Source: an uncultured Pseudorhodobacter sp. (GTDB lineage Bacteria; Pseudomonadota; Alphaproteobacteria; Rhodobacterales; Rhodobacteraceae). From it: 64,000 bases of DNA. The notes beneath the pieces are model-generated. The model was not told where the DNA came from and made no database searches. It was given only the letters and a program-made list of their open reading frames with translations. Both the position numbers and the translations under genes were made by a program. Shown here piece after piece: positions 34,961 through 42,826 of this stretch. Location of the stretch: assembly GCA_913062925.1 (NCBI GenBank), contig CAJXWJ010000001.1, forward strand, positions 62,001-126,000, in the 5' to 3' direction. How positions within the stretch are numbered: the stretch's first letter is position 1; each line of letters opens with the position of its first letter.

Positions 34961-36984
34961 CGGCGCCACAGCCGCGCATGGGTGGCAAAGCGCCCCTGGA
35001 GCTTTGCCAAAAGCCGCAGGCCCAGCCCGCGCGGGGTAAGGCTGCCGGTTGCAAGCCGCTCTAACACCACCTCGGGCGGGCAGGGGCGGCGGCTGATCGG
35101 GTCGTAATAGCGCGGATAGGCGATTAGGGCGGCATGAACCAAAGCCAGCAGCGAGGGGCGTGGCAGCGGGTGGCCATCTGCCGCCCGCAAGCGGCGTTCA
35201 GGGATTGGACCAAGATCGGTCGTCAGACCCCAGCCCGCATAAAAGGGCGCGCCAAGGCAGGTGACAGGCTTGCCCCGCAGCAAGGCCTCGAACCCCAGCA
35301 AAGAGGTCATGGTGATAACGCCATCACAGGCCTCGATCAAGGCAAGGGGGTCGGCATGGCTGGCGGTATAATCGGCAAGCCCTGCTAAAAGCGCGGGCGC
35401 GATTGCACCGGGGCGCAGTCCGGCCTCGACATCTGGGTGTGGTTTGTAGATCAGCTTGGCGGTCGGAAACCTATGGCGAGCAGCGCGCAGCAGATCAAGA
35501 TTGGTCTTTACCTGCGTCGCACCCAGCAGGATCGAGGCATCATCTTCGACCTGTCCAGGCACCAAAATCTTAAACCCCTCTGGCAAGGCGGTGGCACGAC
35601 TGGGCAGGTTATACTTTGAAAGCCGAGCAGCAATCAGCGTTTGCAACAGCCTTTCCGCCCGCAAAAGCCCGCCCGCCACCGGCGGGGCCAGCATCAAACG
35701 CTCGAACCGGCTTTCTTGGCTTGGGTCGTAGTAGATCCCCAGATCATCAGCGACAAGACTAAGCGGCGGCACCAGATTCGCCCCTAACCCACGCGAGCGC
35801 AAGAACCCGTCTTCCAGCCGCAAGAGCGTGAGATCCTTTGGCAGATCACGCGGGGCTTTGCTGGCCCAGACCAGCAGGCTACGCCCTGTTGCTTGCGCGC
35901 GCGCCATGGCTTTTGTAAGATTGTCTTGAAAAATCAGGGGCTTTTCACGGCCAAACACCGCCTGTAGCCGGCTGCGTTTCCACAGCCGCATGGCGATGGC
36001 TATATGGCCCGCACGATCCTCGCGAAAGGCGCGCAGCTCTGCTTCCAGCTGATCGACCGCCTGCTCAAAGCTGCACAGCCGGTCGCGGCAAGGATCATAC
36101 CAGATCGGCGACAAGATCATCGCCGCGGCAAAGATCTGCACCCGCGTCAGCGACCGGTTTCGACGCGGCAGGGGAAATTCTTCCGCCGTTAGCCCCCAGC
36201 CGGCATAGAAGGGCTGGCCGAAAACCCTTGGCCGGTGGCCCGCCAAAATCGCCTCGAACCCCAGCTGTGATGAGACAGTATAGACGGCAATTGCGCCTTC
36301 AAGCAGTGCCCAAGGCGAGACAGCTTCCCCGAGGAGGCTGACGCGGCCAGTGGCATCGGCGGGCCCAAAATGGCCCTTGCGCAGACCAAGCAGGGTTTCG
36401 GGGTGGGTCTTGATCACGATGCGGGCTTGCGGATGTTCGGAAAGCGCCGTCGCCAACATCTCGGCAAAGCGGGCGGCCGAGGCACCCGAATGCTGGATCG
36501 AGGCGTCGCCGCGGGTTTGGTCAACCACCAGGACATAGCCCGCAGGCGGCAGGGGCGCGTCGCTGTGATGCATATTGTATTTCGACAGATCCAGCGCGCG
36601 CAGGCGGGCAATGCCGTCACGCGCCCGCGCCAGGAGCACCGTGTCATCCAGCGGATGTTTGGCCAGCATCTCTTCAAGCGCAGAGGGCTTGGCGCTGGCA
36701 TAATGCGCGCCTTGCGGGTCCAGCAGCAGCCCGATCGCGGCCTCGCCCAGGCGCCCAGGCCGGATCGAGCGCAAAAACGCATCTTCAAGCCGCAGCAGCG
36801 GCACCCCTGCCCGCGCCGCTATCGCCTCACCTCGAGCGGCATAGGGCGAATGCCCCCAGACCACCACGCCGTCATCGCTGCGCGGACGACCAAGGCAAAG
36901 CCTGTACCCCGCCAATTCCAAGATGCGCCGCAAGCGTTTTTGCCGCAAAAAGCCCGCGTTGTAATAGAAAAGCCGTCGAGGCAT
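34957..36984 (-). CDS. kpsC: Capsular polysaccharide beta-Kdo transferase KpsC
   Basis: The 675-aa protein consists of two homologous halves, as expected for KpsC, which builds the Kdo linker on the lipid anchor of exported capsules. Each half has the LRLEDAFLRS/LRLEDGFLRS element, a LGLLLD/LGIYYD segment, and a SKYN motif. Both halves end with GF/CLGAPFYAGWGLT-like sequences. I took the ATG at 36984; the open frame also has a TTG at 37023. It is downstream of the export lipoprotein and kpsS on the same strand, forming a minimal capsule operon. Confidence 0.88.
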   Translation of the reverse strand: MPRRLFYYNAGFLRQKRLRRILELAGYRLCLGRPRSDDGVVVWGHSPYAARGEAIAARAGVPLLRLEDAFLRSIRPGRLGEAAIGLLLDPQGAHYASAKPSALEEMLAKHPLDDTVLLARARDGIARLRALDLSKYNMHHSDAPLPPAGYVLVVDQTRGDASIQHSGASAARFAEMLATALSEHPQARIVIKTHPETLLGLRKGHFGPADATGRVSLLGEAVSPWALLEGAIAVYTVSSQLGFEAILAGHRPRVFGQPFYAGWGLTAEEFPLPRRNRSLTRVQIFAAAMILSPIWYDPCRDRLCSFEQAVDQLEAELRAFREDRAGHIAIAMRLWKRSRLQAVFGREKPLIFQDNLTKAMARAQATGRSLLVWASKAPRDLPKDLTLLRLEDGFLRSRGLGANLVPPLSLVADDLGIYYDPSQESRFERLMLAPPVAGGLLRAERLLQTLIAARLSKYNLPSRATALPEGFKILVPGQVEDDASILLGATQVKTNLDLLRAARHRFPTAKLIYKPHPDVEAGLRPGAIAPALLAGLADYTASHADPLALIEACDGVITMTSLLGFEALLRGKPVTCLGAPFYAGWGLTTDLGPIPERRLRAADGHPLPRPSLLALVHAALIAYPRYYDPISRRPCPPEVVLERLATGSLTPRGLGLRLLAKLQGRFATHARLWRR

Positions 36985-37029
36985 GCCCCCGACGGCTTGA
37001 GAAGGTGCCAGATCCTGCGCCAAAGCGGG

Positions 37030-38163
37030 TTACTGGCCCAAGGTGGTCAGGTTTTTCGCCGCCCCAGAGGTGCCGGTGATCGCCGACAGGGCCTTGTTCC
37101 ACTGCACATAGGGCGCTTCGGTGACATAAACCGTGTCGCCATCACGGATCAGGAAGTCGCGCGCCTCAAACATGCCAGTGGGGGCGGTCAGGTTCAGAAC
37201 ATAAACCATGCGCTGATCACCTTGCAGATCGCTGCGCCCTAAGACGGCATTGGCAATCTCGGCAGATTCATTGCGAAACACAAACACGCCTTTCGGATCG
37301 GCACTGCCCGAACTTAGCCCGCCCACGGTTGCAATCGCCTCGATCGCCGAAAGCGTCTGTGTGGTAAAGGTGACGCGGTTTTGCGAACCGGTCGCGCCAA
37401 GCGCTGTGAAGGCCCGCGTGTCACGATCGACAAAGATTTTATCGCCCGCCCGCAGCGCAATATCGAGCGCTGGGTTTGCGTTCAGATCCTGCAACCAGAC
37501 TTGTCCGGTCTTTGTACCGCGGGTGACACGAATGATCGCAACCTCGGGTTCAATCCCGACGCCGCCCGCCTTGGCAAGCATAGAGGCGAGTGTGCGGGTT
37601 GGGCGCTGAATAGGAAAGACCCCTTGCGCCCCTGCGAAGCCCGAGATCGAAACGGTCGAGCCATCGCCTTCGACGCGCTGCACCAAAACTTGCGGATCGG
37701 GGGTTTGGGTGTCGAGCTTCTTGGTGATGATCTGGCGCAGACTGTCAGGCGATTGGCCCGCTGCTTTGATTTTTCCAGCATAGGGCATGAAAATAAAGCC
37801 CTGCCCATCAACTGTAAGCTCTGTCAGGCCCGAAACGCGCTGGCCGGTATTGCCCAGCAAAGGATCATCTTTGACGTTTTCGAACACGGTGAGGTTTAGC
37901 AAATCGCCTGGCGAAATCACATCTGGGCCGATAATGCCCGCTTTCATAAAATCATCGCTAAACCCCAATGAAGGGGTGACAGCGGTTGCGCGCGTGACAC
38001 GGGGGTTGACCTGAACGATAAAGGCATCGCCTTGTTTCAGAACCGAGCCTTTGTAGATTTCTGCCTTATTCGGTCCGGGTCGCGGCAAACCGCATGCCCC
38101 CAAAGCCGCAACAAGCATCACAAGACCAAGGGTTTTACCCCCTTTTGTACCGGATATTTTCAC
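37030..38163 (-). CDS. Polysaccharide export lipoprotein, Wza/KpsD type
   Basis: The 377-aa outer-membrane export protein has a lipoprotein signal ending in the lipobox LGAC (acylated Cys at residue 24). It contains a Poly_export domain (ISPGDLLNLTVFEN) and SLBB-like repeats with ISGFAGAQGVFPIQRPTRTLA and LRAGDKIFVDRD. It should form the channel that carries capsule through the outer membrane. The GTG at 38163 follows AAAGGAG at a good distance; the longer frame to 38256 would place the signal too far in. Confidence 0.83.
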   Translation of the reverse strand: MKISGTKGGKTLGLVMLVAALGACGLPRPGPNKAEIYKGSVLKQGDAFIVQVNPRVTRATAVTPSLGFSDDFMKAGIIGPDVISPGDLLNLTVFENVKDDPLLGNTGQRVSGLTELTVDGQGFIFMPYAGKIKAAGQSPDSLRQIITKKLDTQTPDPQVLVQRVEGDGSTVSISGFAGAQGVFPIQRPTRTLASMLAKAGGVGIEPEVAIIRVTRGTKTGQVWLQDLNANPALDIALRAGDKIFVDRDTRAFTALGATGSQNRVTFTTQTLSAIEAIATVGGLSSGSADPKGVFVFRNESAEIANAVLGRSDLQGDQRMVYVLNLTAPTGMFEARDFLIRDGDTVYVTEAPYVQWNKALSAITGTSGAAKNLTTLGQ

Positions 38164-38252
38164 TGCCCGGGCTCCTTTAAATGGATTTGCCTCAAGTTTT
38201 GTCTGAAAGGCTATATAAAGTCGGGCTAGAATTCCAGCATTGCTTTGCAAAT

Positions 38253-39551
38253 TCAATTTACCACCCGCAACTGTTGCCGAGGTGCCGCTTTTCCTGACGA
38301 AAGCGCGTCATAGGGGTCTTGCGGCAGCAACATCATATCCACCACCTGCCGTAGCAATTCCCGCCGGCCGCGTGCGCTGTAAAACCCGCCGGGAATCTGG
38401 CTGGTTTCCAGCAGATAGTGGCGATAATCGCGATAGGCGCGGCTGTCGGGGCGGCTGGGTTGAATGAAAAAGTCCTGAAGGCTTTGGGTCGACACGAACT
38501 CGGGCTTGGCATAGACCGCAGCGCCAAAGGTTTTTAACGGCAGCCCACGCCACAAAACTTGCTGTGCTGCGGTCGAATTTACCGTGATGGCCGAGCGCGC
38601 GTGGTTCAGCAATCCTGCCAATTTGCCACCGCGCACAAAATGCACGCGTGCGCTGACGCCATGATGCTTGGCCAGACGCCGGATTTCGCGCGCGACGGCG
38701 ACGCGACCATCCTCCAAAGGATGCGCTTTGAAGACGATATGATGATGCGGCGAGGCACCCTTGGCAAAGCCTTCGATCACCAGCGCCAGAAATTCGGTCA
38801 TGGTTTTGAAGGGCGAATGCATCTGAAAGCTGGCGTCATGTTCCAATTGCAGCAGCACCAGATGATAGGGAAAGCCGCCATGCTTGATGCGCAGCGTCGC
38901 CAGCATTCTTTCCCAGCGGTGCAGCGGCAGCAGGGCCAAGCGCTTGACGTAAAGCCAAAACTCTTGGCGCACGCTCAGGCTGCGATGGGGGCGATAGCCG
39001 CGATAATCCCAAAATCCGGTCAGCACGAACCAATGATACAGCGCGCCCCAAAACATATGTTGGCGCATATCGCCCCAGCGCGCGGGGGCGTCAGGCAGAT
39101 CTATGTCCAAGCCCTCAAGCGCCTTTTGCATTTGCGCCACGGACATTTGCATCAGCCGCGAATTGCCGTTCGAGCCGCCACGCTCATAGGTCACCCAATA
39201 GGGGCGTAGATAGCCTTCCTCGAAGACATGCACCTCGATGCCAGCGGCGCGCGCGGCGGCGATGGCTTCGGCATGCAGCGGGCGGGTATCGCCATAAAGC
39301 ACGATATCGGTGATGCGATGCCGCGTCAGCAGCTGCCGGATTGCGGCGGGCCAGTCGGCAAGACTGCCTTTGAAGGGAATATAGCTGATATCGTTAAGCC
39401 AAAAAGCGCGGTCGCCCCGGTTGAAGCCCATGCGCCAAACCTCTGCGCCCGCCGCGCGCAACATCTTGCCCAAACGGTGAAAGAACGGTCCATGCGGACC
39501 TTGCAAAAACAGAAATCGACGATTTTGACCCGAAAGCTGCATAAAACTCAT
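38253..39551 (-). CDS. kpsS: Capsular polysaccharide Kdo transferase KpsS
   Basis: The 432-aa protein matches KpsS, which adds the first beta-Kdo to lyso-phosphatidylglycerol in the capsule anchor. Visible features are FLFLQGPHGPFFHRLGKML at the N-terminus, VLYGDTRPLHAEA, and the KAHPLEDGR motif near residue 278. The C-terminal half has TVNSTAAQQVLWRGLPLKTFG. It is the first gene of the kpsS-wza-kpsC set; no KpsM/KpsT exporter genes accompany it. Confidence 0.86.
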   Translation of the reverse strand: MSFMQLSGQNRRFLFLQGPHGPFFHRLGKMLRAAGAEVWRMGFNRGDRAFWLNDISYIPFKGSLADWPAAIRQLLTRHRITDIVLYGDTRPLHAEAIAAARAAGIEVHVFEEGYLRPYWVTYERGGSNGNSRLMQMSVAQMQKALEGLDIDLPDAPARWGDMRQHMFWGALYHWFVLTGFWDYRGYRPHRSLSVRQEFWLYVKRLALLPLHRWERMLATLRIKHGGFPYHLVLLQLEHDASFQMHSPFKTMTEFLALVIEGFAKGASPHHHIVFKAHPLEDGRVAVAREIRRLAKHHGVSARVHFVRGGKLAGLLNHARSAITVNSTAAQQVLWRGLPLKTFGAAVYAKPEFVSTQSLQDFFIQPSRPDSRAYRDYRHYLLETSQIPGGFYSARGRRELLRQVVDMMLLPQDPYDALSSGKAAPRQQLRVVN

Positions 39552-39742
39552 ACTATTTTCGCAAAGATGCCCGCAGAGACAGCTTTAGTCTCGGGGGAAT
39601 TATCATTGCCTTAACGCTAAACACGAAGCGCGGCAAATTTTAGGCAAAAGCACGCCCGTCGTCGCGTCGCCCAAAACTGCCAGTGCCGCTGGTTTTTGCG
39701 CGACAGCAGGCCTATGCTGGCCCGATCAGAAGGAGCCCTTTG

Positions 39743-40228
39743 ATGTATGCCTCGCAATCGCGTCCGGTTTTGCCACTGCCCAGCTTTGATAAGCCTGTAA
39801 AGCTGTTGCTGGTGGTTGCCCACGATCCCGATGCCCTAGGGGCGGTGATGGTCGAGGCGGCACAGGCGCTGTTGGCGCAGGTGGGCGCGGGCGTCGAGGT
39901 GATCGAGATGCCCTCGGTTCTGGAACTGGCGGCCTCGATTGCCTTGGCCGAACGGATGGCGCGCTTTGACGGCTATGTCGCCTTGGGCTGCGTTTTGCGC
40001 GATGATCCGCAGGGCGACAGCCTGCTGCGCGAACCTGCCGCTGCGATCACTTTGCTGGGGCTTCAGGGGGCTGCGGTGGGCAATGGCGTGGTCTGGGCGC
40101 AAGATTCTGCACAAGCAGCCGGATTTGTGGCCGCGAAAGCGGCTCAAGCGGCCGCTGCGGCCTTGCACTTGATCGCATTGTCCCGCAAATGGGCCTCCGA
40201 CACCAAGGGGATCGGTTTTCGTCCATGA
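39743..40228 (+). CDS. ribH: 6,7-dimethyl-8-ribityllumazine synthase-like protein, catalytic motif degenerate
   Basis: The 161-aa product keeps the RibH framework (LPSFDKPVKLLLVVA, FDGYVALGCV, LLGLQGAAVGNG, ALHLIALSRKW) and the ribH-nusB gene order. It has lost the usual active-site segment: where RibH normally reads about GCVIRGETxHxD, this protein has GCVLRDDPQGDS (82-93) and so no catalytic histidine. The N-terminal substrate loop and the GG-rich QNKGG region near residue 130 are also changed. It may be an inactive or repurposed paralogue. AAGGAG precedes the ATG. A normal RibH may lie elsewhere in the genome. Confidence 0.75.
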   Translation: MYASQSRPVLPLPSFDKPVKLLLVVAHDPDALGAVMVEAAQALLAQVGAGVEVIEMPSVLELAASIALAERMARFDGYVALGCVLRDDPQGDSLLREPAAAITLLGLQGAAVGNGVVWAQDSAQAAGFVAAKAAQAAAAALHLIALSRKWASDTKGIGFRP

Positions 40229-40695
40229 GCAAGCCTGACAAGAAACAGATGAAGTCAGCCTCGCGGCTTTACGCCGTGCAGGCACTCTTTCAGATGGAGG
40301 CTTCGGGCCAAACCGTCGAGACCATCGTGCGCGAGTTCGAGACGCATCGCTTTGGCGCGATCTACGAGGGCGACGAGATGGCGGAAGGCGATTCGGTGCA
40401 TTTCCGCGCTGTGGTCGACAAGGCCGTCAACTTTCAGGCGCTGATCGACCAGATGACCGACCGCGCCTTGGTTGCGAAATGGCCGATTGACCGGATTGAT
40501 CCGGTGCTGCGCGCGCTGTTTCGCGCCGCAGGTGCCGAGTTGGTCGAAATGACCACGCCGCCAAAAGTTGCGATCACCGAATATGTCGATGTGGCCAAAG
40601 CGTTCTTCCCCGAGGGCAAGGAATCAAAGTTCGTCAACGCGGTGCTGGACCACATGGCGCGCGAGGCCAAGCCTGCGGCCTTTCCGGCAGGCTAA
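40225..40695 (+). CDS. nusB: Transcription antitermination factor NusB
   Basis: The 156-aa all-helical protein binds boxA RNA with NusE (S10) in rRNA antitermination. It starts with SRLYAVQALFQMEASG and has the C-terminal PPKVAITEYVDVAKAFFPEG plus KFVNAVLDHMAR, the typical NusB core. It overlaps ribH by 4 bp, so the two are co-translated. The N-terminus is rich in lysine (MSKPDKKQMK). Confidence 0.92.
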   Translation: MSKPDKKQMKSASRLYAVQALFQMEASGQTVETIVREFETHRFGAIYEGDEMAEGDSVHFRAVVDKAVNFQALIDQMTDRALVAKWPIDRIDPVLRALFRAAGAELVEMTTPPKVAITEYVDVAKAFFPEGKESKFVNAVLDHMAREAKPAAFPAG

Positions 40696-40779
40696 AGCCC
40701 GCCCGCAGCCTGACTGCGGCAAAAGGCGTGGTTTTCTTTTAACACTTGCCTGTTAGGCTTGGCCAAAAGGGAGTTCGCC

Positions 40780-41103
40780 ATGCCGAAACTGATCAAGCTT
40801 TATATCACCAGCGTCGCCTTTGGCTTTGGGCTTTCAGCGGCGTTTTTGGCTTTGCTGTTGTGGCAGGACATTGCCGGCATCCGGCATCTGATTTTTAGCT
40901 CGGATCTGGGCTATGTCGCGGCGGCGATGATGTTTGTGATGAACGGCGCGGTGTTTGCGGGCGTGCAATTTGCCATCGCCGTGATGCGGCTTGCTGAAGA
41001 CCCCGAAGGCCCAAGCGGCGGCAGTCGTGCGCCGGTGACGCTGCGCCCGATTCCGGTCGAGGTGACTGCGAAGGGTAAAGTGGCGGGCCCGCAGCGGCCG
41101 TGA
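40780..41103 (+). CDS. Small membrane protein with two predicted helices
   Basis: The 107-aa protein has two hydrophobic segments, about residues 7-29 and 43-68, followed by a polar Pro-rich tail (residues 75-107). AAAAGGGAG precedes the ATG at 40780. I do not recognise the family. It follows nusB on the same strand and ends at a TGA just before a structured intergenic region. Confidence 0.7.
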   Translation: MPKLIKLYITSVAFGFGLSAAFLALLLWQDIAGIRHLIFSSDLGYVAAAMMFVMNGAVFAGVQFAIAVMRLAEDPEGPSGGSRAPVTLRPIPVEVTAKGKVAGPQRP

Positions 41104-41109
41104 CGGCGT

Positions 41110-41262
41110 GAATTTCCCGAGAGCCTGAGTGTTCAGGTTGGTCGCCAGGTAGCAAGACCAAGATCTTGCCAGAGCCAGCTCCCTCGGAGATGCTTATCGG
41201 CCACTGGAAAAGGGCCATTCACGAGAAGAGCAGAACCCGCCAAGGCCTAATCTAGGCCTTTG
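41110..41262 (+). ncRNA. Candidate small structured RNA with terminator
   Basis: The 221-bp gap between 41103 and mmcB has nested pairing: an outer stem CCGAG/CTCGG (41117-41121 and 41183-41187), a hairpin CCTGA-GTGT-TCAGG (41124-41137), and a second hairpin TTGGTC/GACCAA (41138-41161). A perfect terminator-like hairpin AAGGCCTA-ATC-TAGGCCTT (41242-41260) follows. This looks like a roughly 150-nt RNA ending at a terminator. I could not match it to 6S, SRP, tmRNA or a known riboswitch, and the hairpins could also serve as the 3' end of the 40780 gene. Confidence 0.35.
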
Positions 41263-41324
41263 CCGCGCCCCGCGCAAGGGCAGAGGGGCTTGCCACATGT
41301 TCCCCTTTGGTTCATATTTTGCAC

Positions 41325-41786
41325 ATGAGCCTTGAAGCCCCTCTTCCTGTGATGCCCGGACAGCGCCTTGCGCGCGGGGTGGCGCGTGGCCTGCGCCAGT
41401 TTGATTTCGTTTCGGTCGAGGAAATGGTGCCCACGCCGGGGCTGCGAGTCGATCTGATGGCCTTGGGGCCAAAGGGCGAGATCTGGGTGATCGAATGCAA
41501 ATCCAGCCGCGCCGATTTTCGCGCCGATCAGAAATGGCAGGGCTATCTGGAGTGGTGCGACCGGTTTTTCTGGGCGGTGGATGCCGATTTTCCGACCGAG
41601 ATTTTGCCGCAAGGCAGTGGGCTGATCATGGCCGATGCTTATGGCGCCGAAATCATCCGCATGGCGCCGCCCTCGCCACTCGCGGCGGCGCGGCGCAAGG
41701 TGATGCTGCAAAAATTCGCGCGCCATGCAGCGCTGCGGCTGCAGGGCTTTCGCGATCCGGGTGTCAGCGCTTTTTCTTCGGTTTAG
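41325..41786 (+). CDS. mmcB: MmcB family DNA repair protein (putative PD-(D/E)XK nuclease)
   Basis: The 153-aa protein has the conserved VIECKSSRADFRADQKWQGY element and a VDLMALGP acidic residue upstream. Together these form the D...ExK nuclease core of the MmcB/DUF2161-like family seen in alphaproteobacteria. Caulobacter MmcB is LexA-regulated and linked to DNA damage tolerance; I see no clear LexA box here. It is convergent with the 41764 gene and overlaps it by 23 bp. Confidence 0.8.
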   Translation: MSLEAPLPVMPGQRLARGVARGLRQFDFVSVEEMVPTPGLRVDLMALGPKGEIWVIECKSSRADFRADQKWQGYLEWCDRFFWAVDADFPTEILPQGSGLIMADAYGAEIIRMAPPSPLAAARRKVMLQKFARHAALRLQGFRDPGVSAFSSV

Positions 41787-41979
41787 CCTCTGCGCCCAAG
41801 GCACGCGCGGCTTCGGCGGCGACGCGCAGCTCTTCTGCGATTTCTTCGGCTTCTTCTGGATCGAAATCCAGCGGCAGCTCGATGCCGCCCTGTGCTTCGA
41901 TATAGATCCGCACCATGCCCTGATCGGTGGGGCCAATCTGGATGTCGGCGGAGATATCGCTTTGCGTGTCAATGCCCAT
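41764..41979 (-). CDS. DUF6324 family small protein
   Basis: The 71-aa acidic protein reads MGIDTQSDISADIQIGPTDQ at the start, then a beta-rich part (MVRIYIEAQGGIELPLDFDP). A helical stretch (EEAEEIAEELRVAAEAARAL) and a basic tail KPKKKR follow. It looks like a small conserved protein of Rhodobacteraceae without known function. GGAGA lies 6 bases before the ATG. The last 23 bp are shared with the end of mmcB on the other strand. Confidence 0.65.
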   Translation of the reverse strand: MGIDTQSDISADIQIGPTDQGMVRIYIEAQGGIELPLDFDPEEAEEIAEELRVAAEAARALGAEAKPKKKR

Positions 41980-42100
41980 GGCTGTCTCCATTCTGGTGGC
42001 GCGGAGGTATCGCTTTGGGGGGCGTGGCGCAAGGATAAAGCGCTTGACAGCATCGGGTGCGGGGCAAAGCCTGCGGGGGCAGGGCAAAGGAGGCAGCACG

Positions 42101-42595
42101 ATGGGGCAATTGGCAGAGTTGCGGGATTTGCAGCCGGGCGATGCGGGCTGGGTGATTGCGCGCCACGCGGTGCATTATGCCGCCGACGAAGGCTATGACA
42201 GCAGCTTTGAGGCTTTGGTTGCCGAAATTCTGGCCGGATTTCTGCGCCAGCATAACCCCGCCCGTGAACGCGGCTGGATTGCTTGGGGCGGCGATCAGCG
42301 TTTGGGCAGCATCTTTTGCGTGCAAGACCCCGAGGCGGGGCCCAAGGTCGCGAAACTGCGGCTGTTTTTGGTCGAACCACAAGCCCGTGGCAGCGGTTTG
42401 GCCCAGCATATGCTCGAGACCTGCATGGCCTTTGCCCGCAGCGCAGGCTACCGCCAGATGCGGCTTTGGACGCATCAAAGCCATGTTGCGGCAGGGCGGA
42501 TCTATCGGCGCAATGGCTTTGATCTGGTTGAAGAAACCGCCGCAGAGGCCTTTGGTCAGCAGGTGATAGACCAGATCTGGCAGCGCGATCTGTAA
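42101..42595 (+). CDS. GNAT family N-acetyltransferase
   Basis: The 164-aa protein has the acetyl-CoA binding region VEPQARGSGLAQHMLETCMAFA (R/QxxGxG/A), followed by YRQMRLWTHQSHVAAGRIY and a C-terminal GFDLVEE. It resembles the acetyltransferase half of MarR-GNAT fusion proteins, but no HTH is attached. The substrate is unknown. AAAGGAGG at 42086-42093 gives a strong ribosome-binding site 7 bases before the ATG. Confidence 0.82.
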   Translation: MGQLAELRDLQPGDAGWVIARHAVHYAADEGYDSSFEALVAEILAGFLRQHNPARERGWIAWGGDQRLGSIFCVQDPEAGPKVAKLRLFLVEPQARGSGLAQHMLETCMAFARSAGYRQMRLWTHQSHVAAGRIYRRNGFDLVEETAAEAFGQQVIDQIWQRDL

Positions 42596-42664
42596 CCTTC
42601 CTGCGTTCCGCGTGGATTGGGGTCTTGCAATCCTTTTGGGGCAGGGGTAAACGCCCCCTTGAGT

Positions 42665-42741
42665 GCCGACGTAGCTCAGTTGGTTAGAGCACTAGATTGT
42701 GGATCTAGGGGTCCCCCGTTCGAGCCGGGGCGTCGGTACCA
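42665..42741 (+). tRNA. tRNA-His (GTG anticodon)
   Basis: The cloverleaf is complete: acceptor GCCGACG with CGTCGGT, D arm AGCTCAGTTGGTTAGAGC, anticodon stem CTAGA/TCTAG with GTG at 42699-42701, T arm CCCCGTTCGAGCCGGGG, and an encoded CCA. The base before position 1 is T and the discriminator is A, so the usual G-1:C73 identity pair is missing and G1 faces U72. That pattern is known for a large alphaproteobacterial clade. Confidence 0.96.
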
Positions 42742-42826
42742 TTCCTTCAAAACAGCACTCACTTCCACCCCTTGGCCTTGGCGCGCCATGGGTTTATGCT
42801 CGGTCTTCCAGATGAAGGAAGACCCG

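Noticed and set aside
36370-37242. A 290-aa plus-strand frame opposite kpsC and the export lipoprotein
   Set aside because: It spans the junction of two real genes and has shadow-frame composition.
41110-41262. 6S RNA as the identity of the structured spacer
   Set aside because: The large central bubble and the usual 6S neighbour gene are absent, so it is listed only as a candidate RNA.
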